In this document: positions 41,408 to 53,332 of the stretch, piece by piece
Layout of the letters: every line of letters starts with the position of its first letter
How positions within the stretch are numbered: position 1 is the first letter of the stretch
Origin: Agapetus fuscipes
Taxonomy: Eukaryota; Arthropoda; Insecta; Trichoptera; Glossosomatidae
NCBI GenBank assembly: GCA_951799405.1
Contig: OX637361.1
Location: forward strand, 4,921,156 to 4,985,155
Length of the DNA stretch: 64,000 bases
Direction: 5' to 3'
Notes under the pieces: generated by a model
What the model was told of the DNA's origin: nothing
Databases searched by the model: none
What the model saw: only the letters and a program-made list of their open reading frames with translations
Translations under genes and position numbers: made by a program

Positions 41408-41580
41408 AAACGTTTTAATTTTTCACATTGACAAAACAACACATGACATTACATCATTTAAATTAACATCACATAACATTACATCACATGACAGAACATC
41501 ACAATGACAAAACATTACCTGAAACAGAACATACCATAAACGGCACATGAAAAAACATCACGTGCACTACAATACTTCGC
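41408..41580. repeat. Family F repeat array
   Basis: Imperfect CATCACATGACAAAA-type units, related to 48165-48500 and 58333-58585. Confidence 0.7.
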
Positions 41581-41959
41581 ATATTTTTTTTGCAATGCAC
41601 TCTTGTTTTGTTGGCATGAGAGCAACTGCCCCACATAAATAAAAAAATAGAGCAATATTATACGTTGATTATATTCTTAAAACAACCACAATAACGGTTC
41701 TCTCGCCTCTTCTGACACCTTTGCGGGCCCTGTGGGTACTTGACTGTACCTACTCCCTTGTAGGGTCACGGACACAGTCATTGACCACGTCTCGGTTTCG
41801 GTCACTTAAGTTTCGTAACGTTTTGATGAAATTTGTGAGTTTTTGAGTTAATGATGCCATAGGTTAGTGAACGACGTATCAATCATACATAGTAATAAAG
41901 TTTTGGTTACAAAAAACATATTTTTGCTTCAAACAATTAATTTGAAATACAAGCTAAGC
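41581..41959. other. Unannotated stretch
   Basis: Nothing recognised. Confidence 0.35.
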
Positions 41960-42177
41960 ACACCGGCCAACGCTCAGTTTGTAGAGTGCTTGCATTCCAT
42001 GCCGTGAGGTCGGGTTCGAATCCCATCTAGGATCAACCCCCACTGCAACTGAACTGGTTGGCGTAAGGCCGGCCCCTTACCTGTAAAAATAAATAGGTTC
42101 AACGCGACACATGTGACCCCTTCGGTGATAACGCGGCAATAACTGACACTATATTTGTAGCTTAGTTGCGTTTTTTT
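41960..42177 (+). repeat. SINE family B, copy 10, internally deleted
   Basis: Head (GGTTCGAATCCCATC) joins directly to the CCCCCACTGCAACTGAACTG part of the body; T-run at the end. Confidence 0.88.
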
Positions 42178-42254
42178 TTTATACGAATGTTTGTTAAATA
42201 CGCTATAATATAAGGTTTTACGTTTTATTACTATTTACTTATAGGGTCTATTGA

Positions 42255-42456
42255 TGTATAATCTAAGTTGCAAAGATGTAATAACATTTATGATTCAAAT
42301 TTAATGCAAGCATTTCCACTTACAAAATAAAAACCCAAATATCAAGTTAATAGAAACATTGTAACTCTTGTCGCGCTTTCCTGAAACAGGCGTGACATTG
42401 ATAAAGTTATCCAGTTTTTACAGTACTCATATATATCGTAGCCCTAATACCAGAAA
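42255..42456 (-). repeat. Family C retroposon, copy 30, diverged
   Basis: Internal deletion in the middle block. Confidence 0.75.
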
Positions 42457-42459
42457 ACA

Positions 42460-42860
42460 CTCTTTGGCTCATTTAAGAAGTATGACAGGAAAAACACGGA
42501 AAGATAGAGTGAGAGAAACAAATGGGTTCTGAATGAATGCGGAGTAAAAGAAAGCGTGAAAGTGAGAGTTCAAAGAAGTGTGATGCGATGGTTTGGACAT
42601 ATTGAAAGGATGAATGAAGACCGACTGACAAAAAGAGTGTATAAAGGGAATGTAATAGGTAAGCGTGGAAGGGAGACCTAGAAAACAATGGATTGATCAG
42701 ATAAATGAGATTGCGAATGAATGGAATTTACAGAGTGGAAACAAGAGAAGAGCATGCATGAAAAGAGTGATGAAATTAGATGAGATGAAAGAAGTATGCA
42801 AGGAGTCAAGTGGAGGCACTTGTGTGGAGGTACCGGCCACCCCTAGAGGAATGGCAGCAG
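42460..42860 (+). pseudogene. RTE-type LINE 3' part
   Basis: Encodes MRWFGHIERMNEDRLTKRVY, GRPRKQWIDQINEIANEWNL and KRRACMKRVMKLDEMKEVCK with frameshifts. It ends with GTACCGGCCACCCCTAGAGG and an ACAAG-repeat tail. Confidence 0.88.
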
Positions 42861-42924
42861 GATACAAGACAAGACAAGACTCTTTGCTTAACAGCATTAT
42901 ACAATCTAGATTTCTTCTCTTATG

Positions 42925-42995
42925 TTCTTGATGAAATAAAAGAAGTATGTAAGGATCGAAAAAAATGGCGGTCGATTTAATGTTGGAGGCTTAGG
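42925..42995 (+). pseudogene. Second LINE 3' scrap
   Basis: GATGAAATAAAAGAAGTATG and AAAAAATGGCGGTCGATT repeat the end of the LINE coding region just after copy 42460-42860. Confidence 0.65.
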
Positions 42996-43909
42996 TTAAC
43001 GATTATACAATTTTCAAACAAAAGTCTTTTTTAAAAATATATTTTGTAAATTTTATTTGGTGATTTTGATAAATCTATCCCACTCAAACGTTCGTTTCAA
43101 AATATTTGTAGTACAAAGGGTAGTTTAATTAGCTCACAGTCGTTGGAGGGGCAAGGTGTAAATTTTGCCCCTCAGGGGGAGTATAAATACAAAAAAAACA
43201 ACAAATAGAGAAACTGCAACGTATTCTCCAATGCGAGATATAAAATACACAGATCTAATGCCTATGGTATTTTCTCTCTCAAACAAAAGCCAACCTTCAA
43301 TAGGTGGCTTTCAATTTTGGACGACTATCCCGTACCAAAGAAGCGAAAATCAAAAGGACCGCCACTCACCTCAAATTGTGCTCTTTTGGTCCAAGATGAT
43401 GCTCGTTTCTCAGGATCCTGTGGGGCTGAGCTCTGTTCACAAACTGCCACACTTGCAAGTTATATGTAAAACAATTCCACTCACTCACAGATTTTAACGG
43501 TAAATTTCAAATCGGTCGAGAGACATATAAAAACGTGTCTACTTGCGAACACGACGGAAATGGAAGTCATCAATCCATTGCTAATCTCACGTTGCTCAGA
43601 TGTCAAAAAAGTTGATACCGACATCTTGCGATTTTTATCCGCACTTTTTTCAGTTTGTACAGACCAACATGAAAATTCGCTTCTTAGACTAATTAATTAA
43701 AAATAAAACAGATGACGCTCAATTGTGCGTCACCAGTCGTTTAAGTAGCCATCAACTACACCCATCACCTACAATGTCCGTAAATCTTGTACGGCCACTT
43801 GTCCCGAATAAAATCGATCGTCCGCCGACTGTAATGGTGAGATTATTTCGGCCGTACCTTATCTCCTTAGCAAGCTTTATGCATCTCTCACGAGTGGAGC
43901 TTTATTCGC
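42996..43909. other. Unannotated stretch of about 900 bp
   Basis: Nothing recognised. Short frames at 43165 and 43723 have no family features. Confidence 0.35.
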
Positions 43910-44212
43910 GGGGTTCTACGACACATCGGTCACAAAGAGCTCAGCCACGGACAAATCGGTCACACGGCAGTTCATCTAAAAGACTTTTCGGTCAACAACA
44001 TCTCAGTTGCAGATAACTCGTCCTGAGACATATCGGTCGCGGATAATTTGGTCACTTGATAGTTCGTCCATACGACTTTTTGGTGAAGAACATCTCGGCA
44101 ACAGATGCATCTCGGCATCTTCAGACACATCGATCACGGACAATTTGGCTGTCCATGACTTTGTGGCTAACGACATTTCGGTCACATACAATATAGGACC
44201 ACAGCTCAATCA
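43910..44212 (+). repeat. Family G repeat, copy 3, long
   Basis: Repeated blocks of TCGGTCAC, GATAACTCGTCC and ACTTTTTGGTGAA, ending CATTTCGGTCACATACAATA. It is the longest G copy. Confidence 0.65.
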
Positions 44213-44301
44213 TTAAAAGCTTGCCTTCCAAAATACCTTTGTCATTACTGTAGTTTTAATTAATTGTAGTTTTCTGTGATGCAGATTCCCCAAATGTTTG
44301 T

Positions 44302-44550
44302 GTTCCTTGATTAAAAGGGTGATATGAGGCTGACCTCCATGCTGTAAAAACTTTGTTCACTTTTGATAATAACAGCCCGGTTTCAAGTTGTTTACCAAAA
44401 GGCGGCAGGAGTTGCAAAGTTTATGTTCATGTGATCTTTGGTTTATTTTGTATGAACATATGCAGCTTGGGTAAGCGCGAACTGTCGGCGTGCATTAAAT
44501 ATGAGCCTTAAATGTTAATTTATCTTTACAACTCAAATTATACTTTATAG
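44302..44550 (+). repeat. Family C retroposon, copy 31
   Basis: Diverged, full length, with a short insertion (TTGTTTACCAAAAGGCGG region). It is joined through CTGTCTGTGCA to family G. Confidence 0.8.
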
Positions 44551-44561
44551 ACCTGTCTGTG

Positions 44562-44745
44562 CACTTTATTGTATGTGACCGAATTTTCACTGACAGAAAT
44601 GTCACGTCGTGTGGACGAGCTGTTATGTAACCAAATTGTCCGTGGCAGATGTGAATGTGGACATGTTATCTGTGGTCGAGTTGCCTGTAACCGATTTGTC
44701 CATGGACGAGCTATCTTTGACCGGTTTTTGGTGACACGTATTCGC
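44562..44745 (-). repeat. Family G repeat, copy 4
   Basis: Reverse orientation, starting TATTGTATGTGACCGAATTT. Confidence 0.65.
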
Positions 44746-44885
44746 GGAAGTCGCACAGGAAGCAGGTACCGTATATAAAATTGCGCCATCAATATCGTAA
44801 TTGTGACGGCAGTCTCAAATTGCACACTTTCCTTATTTACATTTTTATCGATAGCGAAACATCCTGTTTCTGTAAGTAAAAAACA

Positions 44886-45430
44886 TCACCTTCAAACTCA
44901 AATATAGCGTTAAACCGAAAATGTGTGAAAACTTAAAAGCTCTATGCATGTGCTTTTTCAGTTTTAATATATTTTGGATCGTTAAGCTTAACGTATCTTA
45001 TACTTGCATTTATCTTAAACGTTACCTTCAAACTGAGTTATAGCGTTCATCCGGAAATGTATGATAACTTAAAAGCTCTACGCATGTGCTTTTTCAGTTT
45101 TAATACACATTTTGGTAAACAATATGATTGAGTTTAATGTATCTTATACGTTACCTTCAAACTGAGTTATACGAAAATATTATATGCAAACTTGAAAGCT
45201 CCATAGTAGCTCTTTTCAGGTTCAGTACATTTTTGATGAGCTACATGATTGTGATTACAAATTATGCTTTATACTTGAATTTATCTCAAACATTACGATT
45301 TACTCAACTTAAACGTTCAACCAAAGTGTACGAAAACTTAAAAGCTCACAGCAAGTGCTTTTTCAGTTTTCGTACATTTTTTAGTACTTAAACGATATGA
45401 TTGAGTTTAAACGTATTTAATACTTACGTA
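44886..45430 (+). repeat. Satellite-like array, family J, four units of about 125-140 bp
   Basis: Each unit carries CTTCAAACT..A, an AAAACTTAAAAGCTC block, TGCTTTTTCAGTTTT and an ATGATTGAGTTTAA-type end. Units begin near 44891, 45025, 45151 and 45291. Single diverged units occur near 46690 and 50707, and possibly elsewhere. Confidence 0.75.
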
Positions 45431-45775
45431 GTAAATGTGCTGCACAATAAATTGTCAATTTTAAAAATTGCTTAAATTTATTTTTCATTTCGTGCCAATA
45501 ATTTTCTACGCAGCGTATTAAAGACATCCTTAAATTTACGACATGATGGATTTATGTTTTAAAATAACGTATAAACCAAAATATTGAAGTATGTATTCAA
45601 TAAAGAACTTAATAAAAAAAAGCGCGAGATTGCCATGGACTTGATATGAGTTTTCTAGTGATAATGAACGCATAAGAAAGTTAAATATAAATAACAATTA
45701 GTTAGAGAGCATGCATCTAAGGATAGTAAGTTCTGTGACAAAGATGTATCCATAATATATTTGCTCATCTTCAAG
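45431..45775. other. Unannotated stretch
   Basis: Nothing recognised. Confidence 0.35.
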
Positions 45776-46144
45776 TCCGGTCGATAGCTCGGTTGGTAGA
45801 GTGCTTGTAATCCATGCCATGAGCTCAGGTTTGAATTCCTCCGAGGGTGTCAGAAATGATTTTCTGTTTTCGTGTTCATTTCGTGTTAAAACGCTGGCAA
45901 GGTTTACTCAGCCTTCACATCAAATGAGTACCAGCACCCTTGGGAGCTGGAAAACCCCCACTTCAACAGAATTTCAAAGATGATAACCAGTTTTCATGTT
46001 CAATTCAGACCTAAAAACGTAAGATTTATGAAGCCTTCACAGAAACTCAAACTGTCCCCTCAAGAGCAGAGAAACTGCCACTTCAAGTGTAGTGTTTGCC
46101 GTACAGCTGAACGTCTTAACAGTTGAAATAAATAGGTTCCACCA
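45776..46144 (+). repeat. SINE family B, copy 11, rearranged
   Basis: Good head (GATAGCTCGGTTGGTAGAGT); the body part AATGATTTTCTGTTTTCGTG is partially duplicated near 45975. Confidence 0.85.
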
Positions 46145-46145
46145 G

Positions 46146-46408
46146 CCATATCGCTCCGGTTCTTGTTTACCGTATACGCCAATCTTGTCAAATATGACTT
46201 TTTCATGCAGTTGTTGTATGAATCAAATTCTACACAATCTGAACTAAGAAACACCGTAAAATTCGATAATATGAGAGTTCTTTTAAATATTTTTTAAATA
46301 AATTTCTTGTTTTCATAAGACACATTGGTCCAGTACACATGCAAACATTGCTAATGTAAAATTTTCTCAATGGCGTATACGGTAAACAAGAACCAAGGAA
46401 GCGATATG
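46146..46408. mobile_element. TIR element family M, copy 2 (MITE-sized)
   Basis: About 37-bp inverted ends built on GGTTCTTGTTTACCGTATAC, starting CATATCGCT on both strands. 263 bp, non-coding. Confidence 0.75.
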
Positions 46409-47304
46409 TGTTGTAACTTTTTAATATCTTAAGGGGTTGGTTATGTGATATGTCAAAAGTGAATGTATAAATGAGTAGAACCGGAAAATAACATAAATTA
46501 TTCAAAATGTGCTGTGCCCCAAATTGAATTAAACTTTTATTATTGATGTTATCATTTCAGCCAAGAAAAAAGATGCCGTGAAAAATGAAACTACACAGTC
46601 CAGGTCTTATTTACAGTTGTTGGTATTTAATGCACCCTACAAATCAAGCCGGGCGAGTGTTCTTATTTGTAAACAACTCCAAGTTTGTGTGTTCACAAAA
46701 ATGTGTGTAAACTTAAAAGCTCACTCGAGGCGTTGTCTGAGTTTCAATATATTTTTAGTAAAACGCAATGGTTGAGTATAAACGTAATGTTTTGTAGTTA
46801 TTGCAGTATACTGTAGGTATCTCGTAAATAAACCAGATTGTTCTGAAATTCTGATTTTCGAGGCAAAGGTTAACCCGCTCGCGGAGATCCCGTTTTTTTA
46901 TTAAGTGCGATTTGGACAGCTCGAAAGTTGAGGGGTTAACTGAGCTTTGAATGGGTTAAAGTCGAAAATGAAAGGGATAGTTGTAAAAACTTAATTTGTA
47001 CATTGTTATGGGTTTTTGTTAATATGCAAAAAATAACTAGGATATTGTTTGCAAACGTATAAACAGCCTCAAAAGCTGTTTACACATCTCTAAGGAAATT
47101 GGAGTCGACACGTTTTCGGCATTTGCATTTTGTTCTCGGCGGCAAACGTCAAGTCTGTGTAACCAGGGTTCTTAATAACCGATTAAGCGAATTTGAGTTT
47201 GCCCTTAACTTAGCTATCCGGCCGTGTGACATTACAACTTTTTTGTTGTTGTGAAATGTGTAGACCTCATATTAGTTCTTTGGACAAAATTAAGCCCATG
47301 AATA
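46409..47304. other. Mostly unannotated; one family J monomer
   Basis: A single satellite J unit at about 46690-46790 (AAACTTAAAAGCTCACTCGA). The rest is unrecognised. Confidence 0.45.
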
Positions 47305-47562
47305 ATGACTTATAGGTTGGTATGCGGCTGACCACTCATACTGTGAAAAAATGGTTCACTTTGCCAATGTCACCCCTGTCTCAGGGAAGGACGGCAAGAG
47401 TTGCAGGGCTTATGTTCATTTGAGATGGGTTCTTATAATGTGTTGTTAGCTGTTTACAAGTGTTAGCGCGAAATTATACATGTCTGCTTGTGGGAATGCA
47501 CTTAATATAAATCTTAAATGATATATATCCTTGCAGCTTAGATAAGATTAGATTAGATTAGA
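47305..47562 (+). repeat. Family C retroposon, copy 32
   Basis: Full length, of the GCAGCTTAGAT subfamily with a GATTA tail. Confidence 0.9.
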
Positions 47563-48141
47563 ATAATGAAATACTTTGGCTTTTTTAGCCTTTATAAGTA
47601 GTACTATTTTTAGATGTCATGTACAGATATTGATTCATTTTTTAATACCTATTTTCTCGTAGTTTTCATTTGAATTTTTTTTAAAGTTTCAATTGAATTT
47701 AAAAAAAAATAACTTTCAGTTTTTTTTATTATGTAACAAATTGATAATAATACAGATATGTTTCAAATGTGATACAAGACAAATGACAAGTTACATAGTT
47801 ACATACGATATTTTAAAAGAAAAATTGACAGTAAAATTACAAAAATATTCGAATCATCTGAACGAAAAAGGTTCACATCACTCGAGATCCACATTTTAAA
47901 TTAATAATAAATGATTGCATATTTTGCACGTGATATTTTTCGGGTAGCCGAGATAAGACGAATCACTCTCTTTCCGAGAATCACTCTGTTTCGTAAAATT
48001 ACTCAGTTTCCAAGTATGATACTTCACGTTCAAACTTCGCCAGAGCGTCTATTAAACAAAGTAAGGGAAGTGAGACAGCACTTCCGGCGAGCGTTTATTA
48101 AAGATGTTTTCATATTAAACGTAAAGTTTCATGTTTGGGGC
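47563..48141. other. Unannotated AT-rich stretch
   Basis: Nothing recognised. Confidence 0.35.
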
Positions 48142-48203
48142 GGTTCAAAGTTGGAACGACACAGTGACAAAACGACATATGACATAAAGACACATGATAG
48201 AAC

Positions 48204-48399
48204 CCTGTCACCCCTGTTTCAGGGAAGGACGGCAAGAGTTGCAAGGCTTATGTTCATTTGAGATTGGGTTTTTATATTGTAGGTCCACATGCGGCATGTG
48301 TTAGCGCGAAATTATACATATCTGCTTGTGGGAATGCATATAATATAAATCTTAAATGATACATATCTTTGCAGCTTAGATTAGATTAGATTAGATTAC
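48204..48399 (+). repeat. Family C retroposon, copy 33, with 7-bp target duplication
   Basis: ATAGAAC at 48197-48203 and 48400-48406 flanks a copy truncated at CCTGTCACCCCTG and ending in four GATTA units. Confidence 0.9.
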
Positions 48400-48571
48400 A
48401 TAGAACAACACATGACAGAAGAACACATGAAAGAACATCACATGATAAAACATCACTATGACAAAACATCACAAAACAGAAAACACCATAAGCGGAATGC
48501 CACAAAATTGAGACTTGAGAAACACGGTAAAATGGAACTCATGTGCGTATTATTTGGTAAAATTTATAAAA

Positions 48572-48640
48572 AAATAAGTAAGCTGCACATAAAGAGCAAC
48601 TTCTTACCGCGTTATCTACGATTTATGAAGGAGTCACGTA
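48572..48640 (-). repeat. SINE family B, 3' fragment
   Basis: TAAGCTGCACATAAAG and CTTACCGCGTTATC match the family's reversed 3' end. Confidence 0.5.
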
Positions 48641-48835
48641 GGGCGTGTGGAAGCAAAATAAATGTTACTGTCGTTTGTGATGTTTTGTCATGCGATGTTT
48701 TTTCAGTGTTGTTTTGTCATAGTGATGTTTTGTTATGTGATGTACTGTCATTGTGATGGTCTGTCGTGTTGGTTAATAATAATAATATTAGGATGCTTTT
48801 ATAGGTGAGCATTGTTTTGTGTGAATCAGAGCACT

Positions 48836-49073
48836 CTGCGAGCTTGGTCGTCGCCATAGAAAGCGCCAATTCTCAAGCAAGACCCAGTTGCTGTAAGGCT
48901 GGATGGACCTTTCAGTGACCGGTCTTTGGTAAAGGTTCATAAATTTTTCAACCCAGCGAAGAGCAAATTTGAAAATATAAGTAAATGGTATATTTTTGTG
49001 CTCTACCTGGATTCGAAACCACGACCTTCCATTTATGAGTCAGTAGCGCTAACCACTAGACTACGGACCGGTC
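48836..49073 (-). repeat. SINE family A, copy 9
   Basis: Head and most of the body on the minus strand, inserted within the family F element. Confidence 0.88.
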
Positions 49074-49132
49074 ACCAATGTCACGTTATGTCATGTGTCG
49101 TTTTGTCACTGTGCCGTTCTAACTTTGACACC

Positions 49133-49509
49133 GTTTAGGACACTACTTCGCAGAATCGTTTTCTCATACAAGCCATTGGCGGTGCGGGTTGTCTTGGCAT
49201 GAAAGCGAGTGCTTCGTTTTTAAAGCATATAATGAATCACTGCAATTAATCAAGATACCATCGTGATCTTTCACCGAGGAAATTGAAAATTTATACTTTA
49301 AAAAATACTGCCTTACTTTTTTATGTGGTGTTATACAAAAATCAAAATAACCTGTGAAAAAATTACTTTACAAAATTATCCTTTTTTCTTGCGTTGTCTT
49401 GTATCCAGATAGCTATTTATTTTTGATTTTCATGTAAAAAAAGATTTCATGCATTAATAAAAATTAAATCGAGAACTTTCATGTACATATATGTATATTT
49501 TTTATGAAC
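49133..49509. other. Unannotated stretch
   Basis: Nothing recognised. Confidence 0.35.
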
Positions 49510-49650
49510 CTATAATCTACAATCTCAATTGCAAAGATATATTTACATTTAAGGCTCATTTTTAATACACGCAAAACATGTGAGTTCGCGGTTTCACCTG
49601 TTGCATGTGTAAAAGATACCAAACCTCACATAAACACAAACCTTGCTAGG
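49510..49650 (-). repeat. Family C retroposon, copy 34, truncated
   Basis: 3' half, diverged. Confidence 0.7.
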
Positions 49651-49794
49651 GGCTGCCAGTATACTTCTGCAGATTTGTCTCCATTTTTTTCTATTCTCTT
49701 ACAATTATTCTTTAATTTTCTCTACTTTCAACAATCCCTTCAGGCATGCTATTTTTTCGCACTATTTTGATTCCAGTCATTTACAATCCATCTA

Positions 49795-50080
49795 TCTATA
49801 ATCTATAATGTAAGTTGCAAGGATATATTCATTTAAAGCTCTCAAATGTATGCCCACAAACAAACACGTGTAGTTCACGCATACAAATCCTTATTATGTA
49901 CTTACAAATAAAATCCAAACCTCAAATGAGCATTAAGCCCTACAACTTTTGCCGACCTTCTCTGGCACAGGGGTGACATTGGCAAAATGACCATTTTTTA
50001 CAGTATGGGTGGTCAGCCTCATACCAACCAGTCAAGGAACCAACCTATTGTCAAGGAACCAACTTATAAGTCAAAGAAAT
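49795..50080 (-). repeat. Family C retroposon, copy 35, with repeated 5' tip
   Basis: Full length; the 5' tip (ACCAACCTATAAGTCAAGGA in plus view) is present three times in a row at 50020-50080. Confidence 0.88.
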
Positions 50081-50219
50081 ACAAAAAGTACATTGCTTTG
50101 CAAGATTCTATCCATTTATTCCTATATTATTCCTTGAACTTACCTTTAGAATTACTTTTGTATACACTTTTGTAAATTGTGAAATACCTACTGTTTCTTT
50201 GTTTTGGGGGAGAGACGAC

Positions 50220-50555
50220 ACGCAACGCAACTAAGCTACACATATAGTGTATAACTTCTTGCCTCGTTATCCCTAAAGGGTTTTGCATTTGACGAGTGGG
50301 GACCTATTTATTTTTCCAGGTAAAGGGGGCCAGCATTACGCCAACCACTTTAGTTGAAGTTGAAGTTTCCCAACTCTCGAAAGAGGCTGGTACTCATTTA
50401 TTGTGAAGTCTAAGTAAATCTTGTCGATATTTTATTTTGGGTTTTGAAATAAACACAGAAACACGTAATCATTTCCGACACCCTCGGTGGGATTCGAGCT
50501 CCAGTTCTCGGCATGGAATGCAAGCATTCTACCAACTGAGCTGTCGACCGGACGC
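50220..50555 (-). repeat. SINE family B, copy 12, full length
   Basis: From the 3' end AACGCAACTAAGCTACACAT (plus view) to the head at GTCGACCGGAC. Confidence 0.9.
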
Positions 50556-51264
50556 TGTTGCAAAAAAAACTTTATTCGTTTACAGTTAGCCACAAAAACG
50601 GAACCTATAGTCAGACATCGATAAAAATAATGTTTTTTAAAGCTAAGTGCAGAGTATGAAGCACGTTCAATAACGTCCTTTGATATTTTCTCTCTTATTC
50701 GTTTCAACTCAATCCTAGCGTGTTTACTAAAAAATATGTAAACTTAGACGCTCGTTAGAGGTGCTGTTCATGTTTTGATAGAGTTTTATAATTGCAATTG
50801 TTGAGTTTACACGTAAACTTGTATACTAAGGGCCCTGTATTGTAATCTGTGTTGCGGTTTTTTTTCTGCTTGATCATTATATCATTATTACTGATCGTAT
50901 AAAATGCATGATGACGTCAATTTTCGATCATTGATTTTCGTGCGTTCCCCGCGCCAATAACTCTGTAAGTGTTACTCGTAAATTCATAAATGTAAACATA
51001 ATAATTTATTAAAACACATAAATAAAAATTACGTAGCAAGTTTCGTGAAATTATGTGAAGCTAGGTGCATATTCATATTTATTTTATTTTTTTAGACAAA
51101 ATTTGAATACTATTTTTACGGAGACAGAAAATAGGTTTCGTTCTCTCATTTCATCAAAATTATCTCGAATTTAGAAAAAAATATATATTTAGTTTTTCAA
51201 AAATTAAAAATTGCTCACCGCTATAATCTAGCAACAATAGGGTTAATCTTAAGCTTTTGTTTTT
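50556..51264. other. Mostly unannotated; one family J monomer
   Basis: A satellite J unit at about 50707-50830; nothing else recognised. Confidence 0.45.
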
Positions 51265-51470
51265 GCTGTAAAAATGGTTCACTTTACCAATATCACCCCT
51301 GTTTCAGGGAAGATCGGCAAAAGTTGCAGGGTTCATGTTTATTTGAGGTTTTTTATTATTATTTTAAGAACACATTTGTAAGTGCGAACTTACATGTGCC
51401 TGTTCGTAAGCGTGAATTTAATGAATTTTAAATGTTAATATATCTCTTTGCAACTTGGATTATAGATTAT
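51265..51470 (+). repeat. Family C retroposon, copy 36
   Basis: Lacks the first 40 bp; the tail is GATTATAGATTATGATAG. It ends 123 bp before the exon. Confidence 0.85.
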
Positions 51471-51593
51471 GATAGAGATGATTTGTTCTATGGTGTGTCT
51501 TTTCATTAAAAAATCAAGTATTCTAAAGGATTTAAAATTGTTATGTTTTCTTGCAGTATATTTCATAAATTTGATTATTTCTTTTGTTTTCAG

Positions 51594-52297
51594 GCAACCA
51601 GTTTGACATCCACACCTCAACGCTCCGAATCCTTTGAAGAAAACTATGAAGAAAACTGCAAAAGAAATTCCAGCGACAGATCAAATGACAGCAACAACAA
51701 TGTACCTGAAAATGAAAATCTATTCGTACTGGAAAATGAAAGACGAGCCAAATACGATGAACAGAAAGCCATATTATTCAGTCAATTACCGAAAAAAGGA
51801 AGATATTTGAATGGACTAAATATCCATAAAAGCACTGAAGAAATTAAATCCAGTAATAAAGGAGCTGTTTTAAAACAAACAGTCGAAAGAAATTCTAAAT
51901 ATCTTTCAAGCAATGAAAACGCTTTCAAATATGAATCAAATTTAACTGAAAAGCCTACAGTTAGAAATGATTTAACTGTGTATACAAATGCACATGATAA
52001 ATCAAGGTATCCTATTTTGAGTGACTCAATTTTACCTTTGGGTTTGAATGGAAAAGATGCGTTGCCACTTGTTTCTTTGAATGTTGAAGGCTCGAGCACG
52101 TTGGGCGCGACGGGCACGACGAACGCGCGCGCACGGTATCGCTGCGACCAGTGCGACAAGTGCTTTTCTCAGCTGAGGAATTACAAGTACCACGTGAGCG
52201 TGCACCGTGGTACCAAGGAGTTTGCTGCCACGTGCAACGTTTGTGGGAAGTACTTCAATGATAGAGGATACCTCAGCAGTCATATGAAGATACACAG
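51594..52297 (+). CDS. BTB-C2H2 gene, third coding exon (linker and zinc fingers 1-2)
   Basis: Acceptor TTTTGTTTTCAG|GC and donor ACACAG|GTGAGT; enters in phase 0, leaves in phase 2. Residues about 529-711 continue the polar Asn/Lys/Ser-rich linker. Finger 1 is C712-X2-C-X12-H-X3-H732 (CDQCDKCFSQLRNYKYHVSV core) and finger 2 is C742-X2-C-X12-H-X3-H762. The inter-finger linker (RGTKEFAAT) is not the usual TGEKP. The finger-coding 220 bp are GC-rich compared with the AT-rich linker upstream, suggesting strong constraint on the fingers. These fingers presumably bind DNA. Confidence 0.93.
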
Positions 52298-53332
52298 GTG
52301 AGTTGTATTTATTTAGTATTTTTACCAATGTATAAGGTCATACCTACGTGTTTTTATGATTGTTTGTTTGTGTATTTACTTGCTATTGTATAGACTTAAG
52401 TGTTTGATACTTTGAACTGTTGGTATTTCTGGTACTCTCTGGAAACATCCATTCGAGAGGCGTCTCTTATGGTCTGGAACACGCGAGATTAGGCCATTGG
52501 TCATATATATATATATATATACGGGCGGCGGTTCTGTGAAGGATCACGCGAATGCAAAACAGCGCTGCAGGCGATCGCAGCACCGGCAGAGTTTGCTAAC
52601 GTCAATCATTCGAACTGCGCATATTAGTGCTGCCATATGGGCGTTTTTCAATTTCGTATTAACGATTTTTTAATGAATTGTCAAATCAAGTATTTCTTCA
52701 GTGCGCAAATTTAAAAATACACTCGCGGAAAATGTATTTTAATTGCAATGAATTTCAGAAAAAAATACCCAAGTGACACGAATCCCATGTGTTTCAATTT
52801 GCTGATATTATAGTGGGGAAAAAAGCTCGGTGTGAGTGCGCCAGTAATGAGTGTATATAATGCTCGCATTTAACATTTCATTAAGTACAGAACGGTAATC
52901 TTTTAACGATGTTTCTGTTGCCAAAAAAACCGGTAACTACTCGAAACGTAAAACTTCACGTTAGCGTTTTACCTTTACTGAAGTTACGTCTGCGTATGGT
53001 GAGATGCTGCACCTTTGCAATAAATAGGGTAATTGCAGTGGTGGGGAAAACGGTTTAAAATACTATGGTTGTGTAGAGTACAATTCAAAGATCACAACCA
53101 TATATTTTATATACAGTAAAAATAAAGATATCATTGATAATTTTCAAAAATAAAATGTCGAGAATTTAAATCCCGCCAAAACGCATTGGGACCGAAGAAA
53201 GACGCTGTGACGTCAAAATTACGTAGATGGATCCATCGGTCTTTGAAAACCTAACGGTACAATCCATACATCGTGAGATCCATTGACGTCACATCCGCCT
53301 AAATAAAAAAATGAGCTGTTTTAGCGGAAATC

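Larger units (their letters stand above)
48142..49132. mobile_element. TIR element family F with satellite-like ends
   Basis: Inverted ends of about 50 bp (TCAAAGTTGGAACGACACAG at left, mirrored at 49080-49132) followed by ATGACA/ACATCAC repeat units on both sides. The element is loaded with a family C copy and a SINE A copy. No transposase is seen, so it is non-autonomous or its coding part has been lost. Confidence 0.7.
34268..51593 (+). other. 17.3-kb intron of the BTB-C2H2 gene
   Basis: GTAAGC at 34268 to TTTTGTTTTCAG at 51593, phase 0. Most of the transposable DNA at 34393-51470 lies in this intron. Confidence 0.85.

Noticed and set aside
47911..48261. 116-codon plus-strand frame
   Set aside because: Reads from unannotated AT-rich DNA through a transposon TIR into a family C copy; no family features.
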